Shown here: positions 1 to 11,319 of the stretch, piece by piece
Position numbering within the stretch: the first letter of the stretch is position 1
How the letters are laid out: the number at the start of each line of letters is the position of its first letter
NCBI GenBank assembly: GCA_018268695.1
Contig: JAFDWD010000006.1
Location: forward strand, 16,911-80,910
Direction of reading: 5' to 3'
DNA length: 64,000 nucleotides
DNA from: Actinomycetota bacterium
GTDB taxonomy: Bacteria; Actinomycetota; Thermoleophilia; Solirubrobacterales; 70-9
Program-made: the position numbers and the translations under genes
The notes under the pieces: generated by a model
Seen by the model: the letters and a program-made list of their open reading frames with translations, nothing else
Databases searched by the model: none
Told to the model about the DNA's origin: nothing

Positions 1-525
1 GAGCAGTTCGACGAGGTAGCCTACGATGAGCAGTTCCTGGCGAAGGTGCGACTGTAACCGGAGATGTACGAAGACTAGTTGCTCACCAGCAACTACTTCA
101 AGGCCATGGAGAATTGCTTCGATGTGCTGTTCCACCTCGACCAGGTGGCCCTTTGCGACTTCATCGTCAAGAAGCTGGCCAGCGAGAGCAAGCGGCAGGA
201 CTTTGGCTACCGCTACTACAAGGGCAAGGTGCACGAAAAAAAGAAGGAGTTGAGCATGGCGGTCGAGGAGTACTCGCAGCTACTGCTCAGCCAGCCCTAC
301 CACCCCGAAGCACTGATCAGCCTGTCCTTGCTCGAGAAGGATAACGAGAAGGCCAACCAGTACATATAGCTGGCCTCGAAGTTTCGCGACAACGACGACT
401 TCAATTACGCGAAAGGCATGTGCCTGAGCCGTATCGGTGAGTTCGAGCGGGCGCACAGTTACTTCCTCAAGGAGGCACGGACCTGCTGGCTCGACTCCCT
501 TCCCGACTTCATGTACTACTACTGA
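1..525 (+). CDS. TPR-like repeat protein, 3' end only
   Basis: The frame is open from base 1 to a TGA at 523-525, so the gene is cut by the window edge and its start is not visible. It contains three in-frame TAA/TAG codons, read here as Glu. The 174 visible residues are helical, with TPR-like spacing: a unit around VEEYSQLLLSQPYHPEALI, then a second around MCLSRIGEFERAHSYFLKEA. I do not recognise the family. TPR units suggest a protein-interaction scaffold such as an intraflagellar-transport or assembly factor, but this is inference from the repeats only. The downstream neighbour is convergent, with 17 bp between stop codons. Confidence 0.7.
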
Positions 526-542
526 TCGGTGCGCAGTCGTTG

Positions 543-1469
543 TCATTTTTTCTTAGCCGGGTCGAATATGCTGACTTTTTTGACCAGCCGTTTATCCTCG
601 GGGTCTTGTTGTACTGGAGATCCGACGAGTATCAGGTTGAGGCTCTTCAAGTCTTCAATGCGTATCGAGTTTCGCAGCAGATCCGCAGCTGCAGCCTTCA
701 TCGCTTTGCCGATGCGTTCCTAATTGACTGCGTAAGCACATACTTTACACTCAACCACCGGCAGCGAGTCAATCATCGCGTTCATGTAAGCTGTCGCTCG
801 CTCGAGGTTCTCTTCGAATGGAACCGCACTCGCAGCAATTCGTTGGATAGCGCTGAGCGTGTTCTTGAACTCTACAAGCCATTCCCCCGCCTTCTTCTTG
901 GGTTCGGTTATTAGCTTGAAGGTGATGTTGTTGACGTTCGAGTAGTACTTGTGGCTGCGACCGTAAGCCACCAACGGCTCGATCAGCTTCGCGAATATTT
1001 CGAAGTTTTCCTTGTAGGTCTTGAGGTACGAGTCAAGGGATAGGGACAGCTCTTTTCGGGCCTCCTCCACGGCGACTTCAAAGCTCCGAAGGATATTTCT
1101 GATCTCCTCTTCGAGCTGGTAGCGGATCGAGTTTAGGTGGTTTTCTATTGCGCCGAAATGCCGTAGTCGATCCTCCTGCCACTTGATAAGTTCCTCATTG
1201 TCCTTCCCGCATATCTTCCGGTAGAGCCGGTCAACTGTTGCTCGGTCCTTATCAGCAAGTCCGGCCAGCTGGTTAAATCCCTCCCAACTGCCCTTGACAT
1301 TGGATTCGTGGTAGAGATGTTTGTTTTTGATGTCGAATTCGCTCAGGCAGCCGGGACACAGCAGTGGAATGCAGCTGCACTGTAGCTCCGTGCAGACGCT
1401 CGTGACCTTTTGTTTGGGATGCAACTCGCAGACAATTTCTGGTCGCACCAAAAAGGAATTTTCAAACAT
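543..1469 (-). CDS. B-box zinc-finger and coiled-coil protein
   Basis: 308 residues; ATG at 1469, TGA at 543-545, with one in-frame TAG (Glu) that would split it under the standard code. Residues about 12-50 carry a Cys/His array that looks like a B-box (CELHPKQK, then two CxxC-type pairs, then H). A long helical coiled-coil segment follows (about residues 85-180, rich in E, K and L). This is the TRIM-like order of B-box then coiled coil, without a RING or a SPRY domain. The role is unknown; oligomerisation or a scaffold is likely from the coiled coil. No intron is needed. The gene is divergent from the small secreted-protein gene, with 135 bp between start codons. Confidence 0.8.
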
Positions 1470-1530
1470 CTACGAGTATAAAAGTTGGATGAAATAGGTT
1501 TGGAAACGTATGGTGGGGGAAGTCATCTTT

Positions 1531-1678
1531 ATGCTGGCTTGTCTGGCAGCCTGCAGAACATTAAAAGGATCGAAGGTTGGACTTCTATTAAATTTGGAAG
1601 AAAGATGAATAAGCAAGCCTTTGCGGTGATCTTGATGCTGGTTTGTCTGACAACCTGCAGAACCATTAGATCATCAAA
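1531..1678 (+). repeat. Imperfect direct repeat around a signal-peptide segment
   Basis: About 45 bp starting at 1531 (atgctggcttgtctggcagc...) recurs, with several mismatches, at 1634 (atgctggtttgtctgacaac...), an offset of 103 bp. The second copy encodes the hydrophobic core of the signal peptide in the gene at 1605. The first copy lies just upstream, in the same reading frame. This looks like an old local duplication of the 5' end of the gene. Confidence 0.7.
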
Positions 1679-1979
1679 GCATCTTATGCGTCCTCCGAAC
1701 TACATCAGGGCCATCAATTTTGACAATCAAAGTGGTCAGGAAGCAACGGTCTCAGTCAAGTTTCTGAGCGGAACTTCGGATAACTACAGTCTTCCCGATG
1801 GATAGAAGACGCAAGTCGAAAAAGAGATCGACAAGGGAAGCTGGACCGCAGTAGATCCAATCACAGCCGCGAAGGTCACGGTGAAAGATCAGGTGACGAG
1901 TCTAGATACTGTACCGACTGGTGTGGAGGTACGGCAGTATACAATCAACCCCGACGGAACTCTCACGAGAAGAAAGTGA
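1605..1979 (+). CDS. Small secreted or surface protein
   Basis: 124 residues, ATG 1605, TGA 1977-1979, one in-frame TAG (Glu). The N-terminus MNKQAFAVILMLVCLTTC is a typical signal peptide with Cys near the cleavage site. The remainder looks like beta strands (ATVSVKFLSGTSDNYSL, then VEVRQYTINPDG), suggesting one small beta-sandwich domain, but no family is recognised. An in-frame ORF extends upstream to 1485 through a decayed copy of the signal-peptide coding segment. I prefer ATG 1605 because it puts the signal peptide at the N-terminus. Confidence 0.6.
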
Positions 1980-2064
1980 CTCGCGCACCCTGTTTGCTGC
2001 TGTTTCTATTGATAAGCTGTTATAGTTGTTTAACCAGCTCCCAATCGCTAATTCAAATTGAGCC

Positions 2065-4092
2065 ATGTCCCTTTCCAAGCGATCCACGTAACCACAGCAG
2101 AAGCACAGAGCACAGCCCACCGACAGCATGTCCACGCACTTCCTGGAGCTAAGCAGCACCCTCGCCAATACCACCAACATGAGTCGCAGGAGCATGGCCT
2201 GCGGCAAGAGTCTCAAGAAGATCCCCAAGGTCATCAACAGCCTCGAAAAGAACATTCAAACCCTCAAGAAGTACTGCACTGAAATGGCTCGTGAACGTCC
2301 CTCGAAGAGCGGTAGGAATTCGAGCAAGCAACCTAACCACAACGACTCGAAGAACGCAACGCTGGAGCGGTCATCGGGTAGTATTGATATTGACTGGGTG
2401 CGCAATGCCTATGCTACTAGCTTCGGTCATGCCACAAACAATCTTGTGGAGCTGTATGAGTTCTACAGGAACCATCTCGAAAAGAGTGCGATCAGCAACG
2501 GTACCTCCTTTTCTCAATCCAATCACAGTACGTCGATTGTACGGCTTGCCTGCACGTCGAGCATCAGCGGCCGTGAGGAATCTAAGAGCTCTCAGTCTCG
2601 ATTGACCCCTTCTCTGGTCAGTAAGGAAGATTCTCAGGAGGCGCCAGCGAAGACCTTTCGAAGAGTATCGGAGAGGGTGCCTCACAGTAGGCCTGTACTC
2701 AACGAAGAGCGCGAAATCGCCTTTAACGATAGCCTTCTTAACGAGAATTCGAGGAGTATCAACGTCCATAACAATTCAGTCGGACACGATAGCACTCTCC
2801 GAACGAAGACAGTTTCGACGAACTATTACAACTGCCCAAGCCGCAAGAACGAAGATATGCCTCTGGCGAAGCAGCAACTCAGCAGCAGCCACGACAATCC
2901 GTCTGCGGAGGTACCGAAGGACAACACTCGAAAGAAGCGGGATCCAGGGAGCATGCCGCTCCAACAGAAGATCCTTCGAATCTAAACAGAAGCCGATCGA
3001 GAGATAAGACCTCCATCTCGTCATGAAGTTAAGAAGTTCTAGCTGAATCTAGCAGCTGAGTTAGCCACTACTGCAAAGCCGGACGTCTCTGTTCCAAAGG
3101 CTTCTTAAGCTTCGCATTTGCCTCCGAAGCCCAGCCATAAGGTTGTGATACTTTCTTAATCGGACAAACCAGCACCGACCAACGAGAAGATTGCTGCAAT
3201 AATGTCAAATACACTCGTGACCAAGACATAAATTCATCTTCAAAGAGGCAGCCTACCTAACAGCGGAACCGGCCTAAACATATCTACCAACTGCAGCGCC
3301 ATCCCGGCCAAGCCAATGCAGTCATGGAGTCGACCTGCAGCAGGCACTCCGCATGTTGCGTCAGCTTTGTATCCACCGGTAGCGCCGAAACGATTCATTA
3401 ACGACCCTCCCGAGAAGTCACCGGATAACGATCACAAGAACGACTTCGACAGTCGGATGATTTACGAGAAAAACATGCTTATCAACAAGCGCAAGCAAGA
3501 AATTAACTCGAAGCTAAGGCATAAAGAGAAGGTGACCGAGAGCGAGAGCAACGCTAATGAATGTGCTCCTTTGTCTCTAAACGAGGCTATTCTGCTGGAT
3601 CCTATTTCGCCCGTTGGTGTCCAAGCTTCGGAAGTAGAGTGTCCCTATGAAGAAGCAGGATTGTTCGATGAAGCCCTCGAACTGAAGAAAGAGAAGTTGC
3701 CATTGTCGAAGCATGATCTCTCGCTGTGGGAAAACATGAACCTAGTCTAGGAGATGCATCACAACGGCGAGCTCTCTCACCTCAAGAACAGCAAGAACTG
3801 CAAGGAGAACATTATTGCACCGGCCCTCGAACTTATCAAGAAAAAGAAGAGCTTTAAGAAGTCAAAGTTCTACGTCGAGGATATCCCTCACCCCAAGAAG
3901 ACAACCCGGCAGGTGCAGCTCATTGACATCGATGGTATGAGCCCTGAGACATTCAAGACCAAAGAAAGGCCCAAAAAGAATAAGAAGTCCGCCAGCAAAT
4001 AAGACAGCCTGCTGGGATGCGACATCAGTATAGGAGAGCCTCGCGCCGACCCGCTCCTCAATGAAATCGAGAGCATAGAATTCGATTTGTGA
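2065..4092 (+). CDS. Long low-complexity protein, unknown function
   Basis: 675 residues in one uninterrupted frame from ATG 2065 to TGA 4090-4092, crossing about nine TAA/TAG codons. The N-terminal 100 residues may be helical (KSLKKIPKVINSLEKNIQTLKKYC); the rest is polar, rich in Ser, Lys, Asn and Pro, with no recognised domain. Basic patches such as KKKKSFKKSK and a KKNKK stretch near the end could act in nuclear targeting or microtubule binding; this is inference. Its reality rests on the long TGA-free frame and uniform codon character. A short intron could be hidden, but none is required. The Fizzy gene starts 79 bp downstream on the same strand. Confidence 0.65.
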
Positions 4093-4171
4093 ATACTCTT
4101 CCGCCTTTACGACAATAATATGAGGCACCCTAATTCGGCTCGTTGAGGTAGTGCCTCTCTCTATTAATTTG

Positions 4172-5410
4172 ATGAAGCCAAGGAATTCGTACTGCGACGG
4201 CGCCGACTCTGTTCCCGTCGAGAAGGCAATACGCAGGCACAGCCACACAGGTGCCATTGTCTACGATGATCGGATGGTGCCTTCGCGTCGATCAACCGAA
4301 ACCAACCTCAAGAGAAACTCCACACTCGCTAGAGCTTCTCCCAAGTTCAAGTCTGATCCCTACGAGCGGTACTTAAGCCTGGAGATGCTGCCACAACACA
4401 AGAACTCCTCTCAGTAAAATATTTGCAAGGTACTCGCAAGACGCTCCATCCCAGTTCCTCACAAAGGACCTGACATCAAGCCCTATCGAACGATCAAGGT
4501 GGATGGGTGGACGAACGAGTTCTATTCGAACCTTCTTGACTGGAGCTACAATAACTATATCGGAGTGGCGAGTGGTTCTTGTGTGGATGTCGTGAATCCC
4601 TACAGTGACGGATCCCAAATCAGAAAGTCTATCACCAGCATCAGCTATTCCTTCATCCATGATGTGTCTTCAATTGCCTTTAGCCCTCAATCAACGAAGT
4701 ATGTTACGGGCCTCTCAAATGGATAACTCCACGTCGTGGACTACGTTAAGAACAAGGAGGTGATTGCGTCAAACATATCCCTTCATCGTGTCAGCGCCAT
4801 CGAATGGAAGAAGCTTATCTTCTGCGGCGGAAGGAACTGTGAGGTGTATGCTTTTGACATACGATCTCCGCTGTGTGCTGCAGTTCTACATTCGGGTAAG
4901 TCAGAAGTGTGCGGAATCAAGCAGTTCGACAATCTGGTGGCTGTGGGAACCAACAGCAACTCAGTGACCATCTACGATATCAGGAAGGGCAGATAGGTCG
5001 ATAAGTATCATCATGCGGCTTGTGTCAAGGCTCTCTGCTGGGATCGCAGTGGCTAACACCTCTATTCCGGAGGTGGATGTACTGACCGTCGAATATTCAA
5101 ATGGAGCGCTAAGTAAACTGCAGTCGTGGCGGGCGTCACCACCGATTCGCAGATCTGCAACCTCGTCCATTCGAAGAGCAGCAACGACATCACTGCATGC
5201 TTCGGTTACCCGCTGAACGAGATCAGTGTATGGAACAGTCGGCTCACCAAGACATCCACCTTCCGCAACAACAAGAAGGGTCGAGTGTTGTATGCTGTCC
5301 TAAACCAGCCTGGCGACAAGCTCGTAACTGGCAACGGCCGCGGCGACATCTAGTTCTGGCGACCCTTCGACTGCCCGGGCGATGGCCTGTCACCGACTGA
5401 CTGCCGCTGA
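4172..5410 (+). CDS. Cdc20/Cdh1 (Fizzy)-type WD40 activator of the APC/C
   Basis: 412 residues, no intron, several TAA/TAG = Glu. A C-box (DRMVPSR, residues 33-39), which in this family binds the anaphase-promoting complex, precedes a linker (RRSIPVPHKGPDIKPYRTIKVDGW) resembling the RKI..SP.K.LDAP segment. The WD40 propeller follows: FYSNLLDWSYNNYIGVASGS, HRVSAIEWKK, SEVCGIKQFDNLVAVG and HLYSGGGCTDRRIFKW match the canonical Cdc20 blades. The C-terminus is SPTDCR and lacks the usual Ile-Arg tail. I cannot decide between Cdc20 and Cdh1. ATG 4172 is preceded by TATTAATTTG and is the first Met consistent with the family N-terminus. Known role of the family: substrate recruitment to the APC/C ubiquitin ligase in mitosis. 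Confidence 0.9.
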
Positions 5411-5449
5411 CAGCTTTCGATTGTGGTTGGTATAATAACGGATACTTAT

Positions 5450-6160
5450 ATGACGACAGAGCGCGCCACTAGTCACTTCGGGAAGAATAACTTTTCCCTG
5501 CGGAGTCCCTTCAAGCTCTACGATAGCGATAAGGAGAACCAAGCAGTGAACACGCACAAAAAACCGAAGGTGTCGACCGAGCGATCGGTAACATCTCACT
5601 TCGATAGTAAGGAATATTCGAGTACGAACAGCTTGTATGCGGGAAGGTTGTAGATGAAGCTCAGCTCGGTCAGCCACTCCCTTGCGGACTGCCGAAAGCA
5701 GCTCAAGGCCGTTACTGAATAGCGCAACTGTCTAAAATTGATCTGCGAAAAGCAGTCAGCCAGGCTGTCGCAAAGCAACAACAAAAGCCAGCTGTAAATT
5801 TTAAAGTAGGACTACCAACTGCAAATCGAGGAACTGCAGAAAGAGCGGTAGAAGGTGGGATAACTACTGACCCAGATCAATGCGGACCACGTGAAAGAAA
5901 TCGAGTAGATGGAGGCACGGCTTGAGCGCAGCGCGGGAGCTACGGTTCTATTGGAGAGAAAGTGTGAGAATTTGACCGAATAGAATCGAAGGCTGCAACA
6001 ACAGAGCGAAATGTTGATGTCGAATCTTATGGAAAAGGACGTTTAAATTGAGAAAATCAAAGAAGAGCTATTCTAGAAGCGGAACGTCGACAAGAAGTAT
6101 CGGCTCGCGCTGCAGGAGCTCGAAAGGCTCGACCAATCGGGCCGCAAGGTGGCTTTCTGA
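5450..6160 (+). CDS. Coiled-coil protein
   Basis: 236 residues from ATG 5450 to TGA 6158-6160, starting 39 bp after the Fizzy stop. Ten of 236 codons are TAA/TAG, the highest density seen here. Read as Glu they fall in E-rich heptads (QLQIEELQKER-E, VKEIE-E-MEARLE), which makes a coherent coiled coil from about residue 70 to the end. The N-terminal 65 residues are Ser/Thr-rich and include SPFKLYDSDKENQ, which contains a KEN-like sequence. With the adjacent APC/C activator this hints at a cell-cycle or centrosomal substrate, but that is speculative. No known family is recognised. Confidence 0.75.
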
Positions 6161-7227
6161 CTGTATTGCATTTATCTACTTTAATCGAAGCATACGAAAC
6201 CGCCGAAGCAACTATTACGAAATCGAAGTGGCAGCTCGGTTCTCGAATCGCCTCTCGGGGTTTCCCCACCGGTAAAATTTATGGCAAATTTGGAATGTTT
6301 CATTAACTACCTCAACTCGTATTCACCTACTTAAACAATGCCGCTTGTTGAGTAGCGCCATTTTTTATTCAAATTCCGCGGATCGACGTCGGACTATCGC
6401 CAAGCTCTGCAAACCTAGCTCTTCATTATTCCACCCCTAAGGTAGATAGTTTTGAGATGGCTTCAGGATTTGACTATAATTCAAAGGATATGCACAATCA
6501 GGCGCCTACAGCCGAACTGGTCTTATTCAGACTCAGCCAGCTCTCGTACAGTCGTTTTGGGCGTGTAGTCTGAGAAATCTGTCAACTGAGTCTTCTCTTT
6601 TCGGAACCTTCCTCCCGCCTCGTTTAAAAGCTCTGAGCCGAGTGGCTCGCAGGATTTATAATTCAAGCCTGTCATCCTCCATCCTTTGCATGAATTCTTG
6701 TTGTTGCATAACGTCCATTTCGATTATTTGCCTGACTATCTCAAATAATTATAATATTCAGCTAGTGCTTTCTCAACTTATATCGGCAGTTCGCTAGTGG
6801 AAATTCGGAGAAGCACCCATAGGAGGTTACGAAAATTAACGGACGGGTCCTCTAGAAATCACAATCTAGTGATACACAGGGAAACTTGATGTTTGCTCTG
6901 ATACACTCGGGAAGTATGGAAGCATTTGGAACCTCTTCAAAACTGCCTCCAGGTATAAAATTATGTTGATATAATTTATTGACCGTACGATAGTGCTTGT
7001 CATGAAGAATTTTTACCACCTTTTGCGCAGCTGGGTCGCCGATAAAGTCCGGACCTCGCCGGCTGATAAATTTATTGCAGTTTCCAGGTCATCTTCTATT
7101 TCTCAAAAATCAACGTGCTGATCGCACAAGGGTGATTATTTATTTCAAAAATCGATTTAAAGGGCGTGCCCATCCGTAGTCGTAGCCCTTGCCCACGTCA
7201 AACCACAATTCATTAACATTTATTGCG
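6161..7227. other. Gene-free stretch of about 1.07 kb
   Basis: The longest clear gap in the left half. TCA is frequent in all registers, so no minus-strand frame stays open. The longest ATG-started plus-strand ORF I noted is 38 codons at 6457-6573 (starting MASGFDYNSK). A local inverted pattern surrounds gtccggac near 7047. I see no tRNA box, telomere repeat or known ncRNA. Confidence 0.5.
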
Positions 7228-8835
7228 ATGAATACGATCGCATTTAGGCTGGTTTTGTGCATTGTCGTCTTAGGATGCGTCATAGCACAAGTCGACCCAA
7301 ATACAACTTCTCCCGTGTCAGTGGTGGCTACGCCAGTGCTACCCGATCGTTTCAAGGAGCGTAGCCTCAACTTGTACGTAAACCAGCTAGAAGTCATCCC
7401 ATTGCCGGAGGACGTCGAGCAGGCGATGATCAGCGATAATGTATGCCGTTTCGTCCACAAGACTCCGTTGTTCAAGAAGGATACTGAGCAACGCATAGAC
7501 GCTGGCGCGCAATACAGCTCGGAGTCGGAGCTGCTGAATAGACTTCGGTCGGTGGAAGACTAGCGAACCGAAGCCCTGGTAATTGCAGGCGAGCACGCTT
7601 TTGTGTTGAGCAACACCACGTGGATGAGCGTGTACACAACGAAGGACCTCAAGCTGGCAGCAAGGTACGAGATCCCCGAGAGACACGCTGAATATTTTCC
7701 CTTTCGCTTCAATAACAACGTATTGTTCGCGGGGGAAGAGTCACTCATTATCTGCACTGCAGCCGCAAAGAGGGTCGTGCGCAAGCCCAAGCGCGACCCC
7801 GGCATTCCTCTGCAGATCAGTCCGAGCTACTTCATCATCATGTCAACGGCAGAAATCACGCTGTACGAATTCGATAGCATGACATCTACAGTCACGCTTG
7901 CGCAAAGCATCACCCATAACGTCATTAAGGCCCGCTTTCCTGCAGCAACCGACCTAATGTGGACAAAATGTAAGGTGTTCGATGCAGCGTTATACTGTCT
8001 GGACCAATCTAACGGGCTGTTCCAGTTCAACCCGGCAAACTTCCTTGACATCAAGCAGAGGAGCACTCGCAGAGGTTGCTTCGACTTTGTCAGGCCGGCT
8101 TCATAAAACGGCACGTTCCTTTTTCAGTGTCAGACCAACGGCGAAATTATGCTGTACGCCGAACCACCACTAACCAAAGCTCAGCCGTTGCAGCACTACA
8201 TCCATCGGATGTAGAACATGCCGGTGCATCCCCATTACATCATCTACGTCCAGCGGTCGAAAGTGACGATCGTCAATAGAGCATACCCCGAGCAAGTAAC
8301 CGTGATCAGCTACAACGAGCCGCTGATCGACCTCAGCTTTTAAGAGGAGCAAGTGCTCATCGAAGACAGCTAGCTGAATAGGAGGCGCAACATCTACCGT
8401 AAGAACGTCCCAGCTCGAAAGTCAGCTAAACCGGATAATGCAACTGCCATAACTAACCAGACGCAAGCTGGAGTCTTCCTATACGCTCTGTTCAGGGATC
8501 GCATAGTCAGGTACGCCCTTGGCTTTGAAATGCCAAAGCTGGAGTGCCGAAGCGAGTCTCCTGTGTCCGTACGTTCAGAGATTAGATTGTTCACGACAAC
8601 CGACGGGGAGAAAATTCTTCCGCTGAAGATTTCGGTAACAGCTACTCAACTAGCACCGCCCAATAAGAGTTTCCTGATGGTGGGATTGATGATATGCGCT
8701 GCCATCCTGATCGTGTTCATCGGCGTCATCTACCATTACGAGCATCTCGAGGGGCGTCTTCACGCCATCTACCGCGACATCAAAATAAAGGAGGAAAAGA
8801 AGAAGGGATACAATACGGGGCAGGACCCAGTTTGA
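7228..8835 (+). CDS. Type I membrane protein, unknown family
   Basis: 535 residues, ATG 7228, TGA 8833-8835, about five in-frame TAA/TAG. A signal peptide (MNTIAFRLVLCIVVLGCVIAQ) is followed by about 450 lumenal or extracellular residues with N-glycosylation sequons (NTT, NTTW). One strong transmembrane helix lies near the end (SFLMVGLMICAAILIVFIGVIYHY), then a short Lys/Glu-rich cytosolic tail. The ectodomain has short repeated strands (YFIIMSTAEITLYEFDS, HYIIYVQRSKVTIVNRA) that could be a beta-propeller, as in EMC1-like or receptor ectodomains, but I cannot assign it. The next gene is convergent with 53 bp between stops. Confidence 0.75.
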
Positions 8836-8888
8836 TCTTTTGTGCATATTAACAGCCTTTGTACTGCTTATTTGTTTAGAAATGAGAA

Positions 8889-10067
8889 TCAACGAGAGAT
8901 CAAATAGATGCCAAGGCCAAGCTCCATGGTTGAGAGTAACTGCCCAACTATGATAAGCTGACAGTGTTCTTGTTCGAGCTTCGAGGGTAGTACAAGAAGA
9001 ATTAAACTAACGAGCGGACACACCAGATACCTAATTAGCATCAGCACGTAAATTGGAACTCGGTTGATGCAGTTCCTCACTGCCATCCAAAAGAACATGC
9101 CGATGGAGTATGCGAACGAAACGGTCGTGAGCAATCCGGTTGCACAGCCTCCCAAACAGGTTTTGCTTTTGCTCTTCACCAAGTAAAAGATGAATGTTGC
9201 GACCCACAAGACCAAGTAGATAGCCACCGAGGGAGGCCAACTCACTCCCAAATGGATCAGGTTGGTGAGGCAGCTCATCAATCCCAGTAGCAGCATCGTC
9301 ACCAGAGTTATCGAGGGCAGCCATTCATAACCAGGTTGGAGAGCATAATCGAGCAACCGTTTCATGTAGAGCCTGCCAACGATAATCTCGCCCACGGACA
9401 TGATGTTCAGGATCAGCGTAGCGATAGAAAGAGGGGTCCAGTTGTAACCGTAATAACTGTGTAGCAAAGCGATTCCAATAATAGTGCCTGCCCACTTAAG
9501 TGCGAACTGAACGTAAAAGAAAACCTCACCCTTGTCAATCTCCTCAATCATTCCGAAGAGGCCCAGCTTCAGCAGAAGCCTCACTTTGCCATCCTAAAAT
9601 TGGGATTGATTTCTGATCAGTTGATAAAAACGAAAGCAAACGAAGTAGGCCAGTGCAATTTGAAAATAGCCGCCCAGGTTGAAGAGATAGACCCAGGTGA
9701 CTATAGGTACGGTCCAGCCAAATACGGCCAGTAACACCATCTTGAACCAGTACAGCGGGATTTTAAAGGATGCTTATGCGGCCTGTGAGGGTGCCTGTAG
9801 TACCCCCTCCTCGATACTTTTAGGTGGTTCGATTGCAATATTGGTACAGTCGCCGGTTTCGATCTCCCGTAAAATGCCGTGGGCTGTCCGGTTCAGCACA
9901 ACTTCCCTTCTGCGTATTGGCTGTCGGCACTCGGGGCATTTGGGTGTTGCCGTTTGTTCGAGCAGGACTTTGATGCAGTTTTCGCAGTAGCAGTGCCTGT
10001 TGCTGCAGACGTCGAACGGTTTGCGATTCGTGGCGTTAAAATTCAGCAGGCAGATTGAGCACTGCAT
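8889..10067 (-). CDS. RING-finger protein with C-terminal multi-pass membrane domain
   Basis: 392 residues in one frame, joined across TAA at 9774-9776 and a TAG near 9597; under the standard code it would look like separate ORFs. A RING is at the extreme N-terminus (MQCSICLLNF..CSNRHCYCENCIKVLLEQ..KCPECRQPI: C3HC4 spacing). A linker and about seven hydrophobic helices follow (LVTMLLLGLMSCLTNL, SVAIYLVLWVATFIFYLV, YVLMLIRYLVCPLVSLILLVL among them). By known RING families this should be a membrane-embedded E3 ubiquitin ligase, perhaps of the ER or Golgi. ATG 10067 puts the first RING Cys at residue 3; an upstream extension is possible but has no ATG in the open frame I examined. Confidence 0.75.
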
Positions 10068-10477
10068 TTCGATGATATTTATAATCTTATGTTTATTGTC
10101 GTATTCTTCTCCCACGCTTTCCAGCGCCGAGCTTTCATAGCATATATGACAGCAAGCTTGTGCTTTACGGACGCGTCTTAGACAAAATTATAGCCAGAGT
10201 ATAATGAATTCTTTCCATGTACCTCCATCGTATTGATCCTCCTCATTAATGCTCTTGTAACATCAATTGTATCGATAATCTTGCATTCCGTGCCTCTTCG
10301 TCGATTGTTTGCACTCTGCTGATTATTCTTCGACTGCAACAGCTTATATTTGGGAAATACTGACAGCGAGATAATGTCGATTCTGCATTGTCTAGTAGGA
10401 CATCGTATTATTAATAATTGGAAGATTACCACTCTTCTATGTCGAAGAGGATCCAACCAAGACCCTAGTTTCTCCTC
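10068..10477. other. Intergenic stretch with no supported gene
   Basis: 410 bp between divergent genes. An AT-rich core (gtattattaataattgg, about 10407-10423) is the most promoter-like part. A 106-codon minus-strand ORF spanning 10178-10498 has no features of a protein and overlaps the next gene; I do not accept it. Confidence 0.4.
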
Positions 10478-10804
10478 ATGGACCTCCCCAATCAGCACAT
10501 ACCGTTATTTGCCAACAACATCATCCGATGTCTAGAAACGTACCGCAAGAGCATCGACCATTATAACACCTCGATTTGCCAGAGGCAACTCAAAACAGTG
10601 GCTGACGAACAGCCCTCGACCAAAGCAGAAGAAGAAACCGTGCAGGTCTCGCAAGATCTACCGGCGTCAATACCACCGAAGAGCAGCGAAGGCAACCAAT
10701 CGCAGGCCCGACTGAAAACCTCGCAATCCACTCGAAAACTGCGACGGAGCAGCACCAGCTGCAACTGGATCAGAATCAAGGGTATTACGTTCGCTGCGAA
10801 GTGA
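10478..10804 (+). CDS. Small unknown protein
   Basis: 108 residues, ATG 10478, TGA 10802-10804, no TAA/TAG codons. The first 40 residues look helical (LFANNIIRCLETYRKSIDHYNTS), then a Glu/Ser/Gln-rich segment. Near the end another frame (QLDQNQGYYVRCEVIYTDF) also looks protein-like, so an undetected intron or frame error is possible. The next gene starts 25 bp downstream on the same strand. No family is recognised. Confidence 0.4.
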   Translation: MDLPNQHIPLFANNIIRCLETYRKSIDHYNTSICQRQLKTVADEQPSTKAEEETVQVSQDLPASIPPKSSEGNQSQARLKTSQSTRKLRRSSTSCNWIRIKGITFAAK

Positions 10805-10829
10805 TTTATACTGACTTCTATTCTATTCC

Positions 10830-11286
10830 ATGGATGTCAATGCTAAGATGTTCAGTCAGACGCGCGAACTCTTCCCGAGCAAGCGCGACTGCTCTTGTCA
10901 GGGAAGGTGTCAGCGACACAAGCCCTTCAGGGCAAACAGCCTAGCAGCCATCAAGTTTCTGATGCTGAGAGAGGAAGGCTAAACGTTCAAGAAGGCCATC
11001 GACTTCAGCACAAGGAGGTACTGTCGCTACGACAACTCCCAGCTGAAAGACGGAACTAGCGGTTTTCGCATCTTTAAGCGCAAGCAAGTAGCGATCATGC
11101 CCAACATAGAAAGACTGGAAGAGCACGATGTACGGTTGGGTACTCAACACCGAGCCGGAGGTGGTTTGTGCACTTCCTGATATCAACCAGATCGTGAAGA
11201 ACTGCGAAGCGCAAGACAAGCTTATTGAATCCATCATGAGGTCAGATGTGGAGGTTAAGGTGCCTGAGCTCACACCGTTCTACTGA
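10830..11286 (+). CDS. Small unknown protein, one probable intron
   Basis: 143 residues if exons 10830-11129 and 11155-11286 are joined across a 25-nt GTA...GAG gap that restores the frame. That length and acceptor differ from the 20-22 nt, YAG-ending introns elsewhere, so this junction is tentative. The N-terminal part has a Cys/His group (RDCSCQGRCQRHK), possibly a small metal site. The C-terminal part is helical (LPDINQIVKNCEAQDKLIES). One TAA is read as Glu. It is the middle member of three small tandem genes at 10.5-11.8 kb. Confidence 0.5.
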
Positions 11287-11319
11287 CGACCATCTCTATC
11301 TTTTTGGAAACGATTAATA

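Noticed and set aside
6161..7227. tRNA or snRNA gene in the gene-free island
   Set aside because: I looked for A/B boxes, a GTTCRANYC T-arm and an Sm site and did not find a convincing set.
10178..10498. 106-codon minus-strand ORF
   Set aside because: No protein-like features, overlaps the start of the plus-strand ORF, and does not begin in a usual start context.
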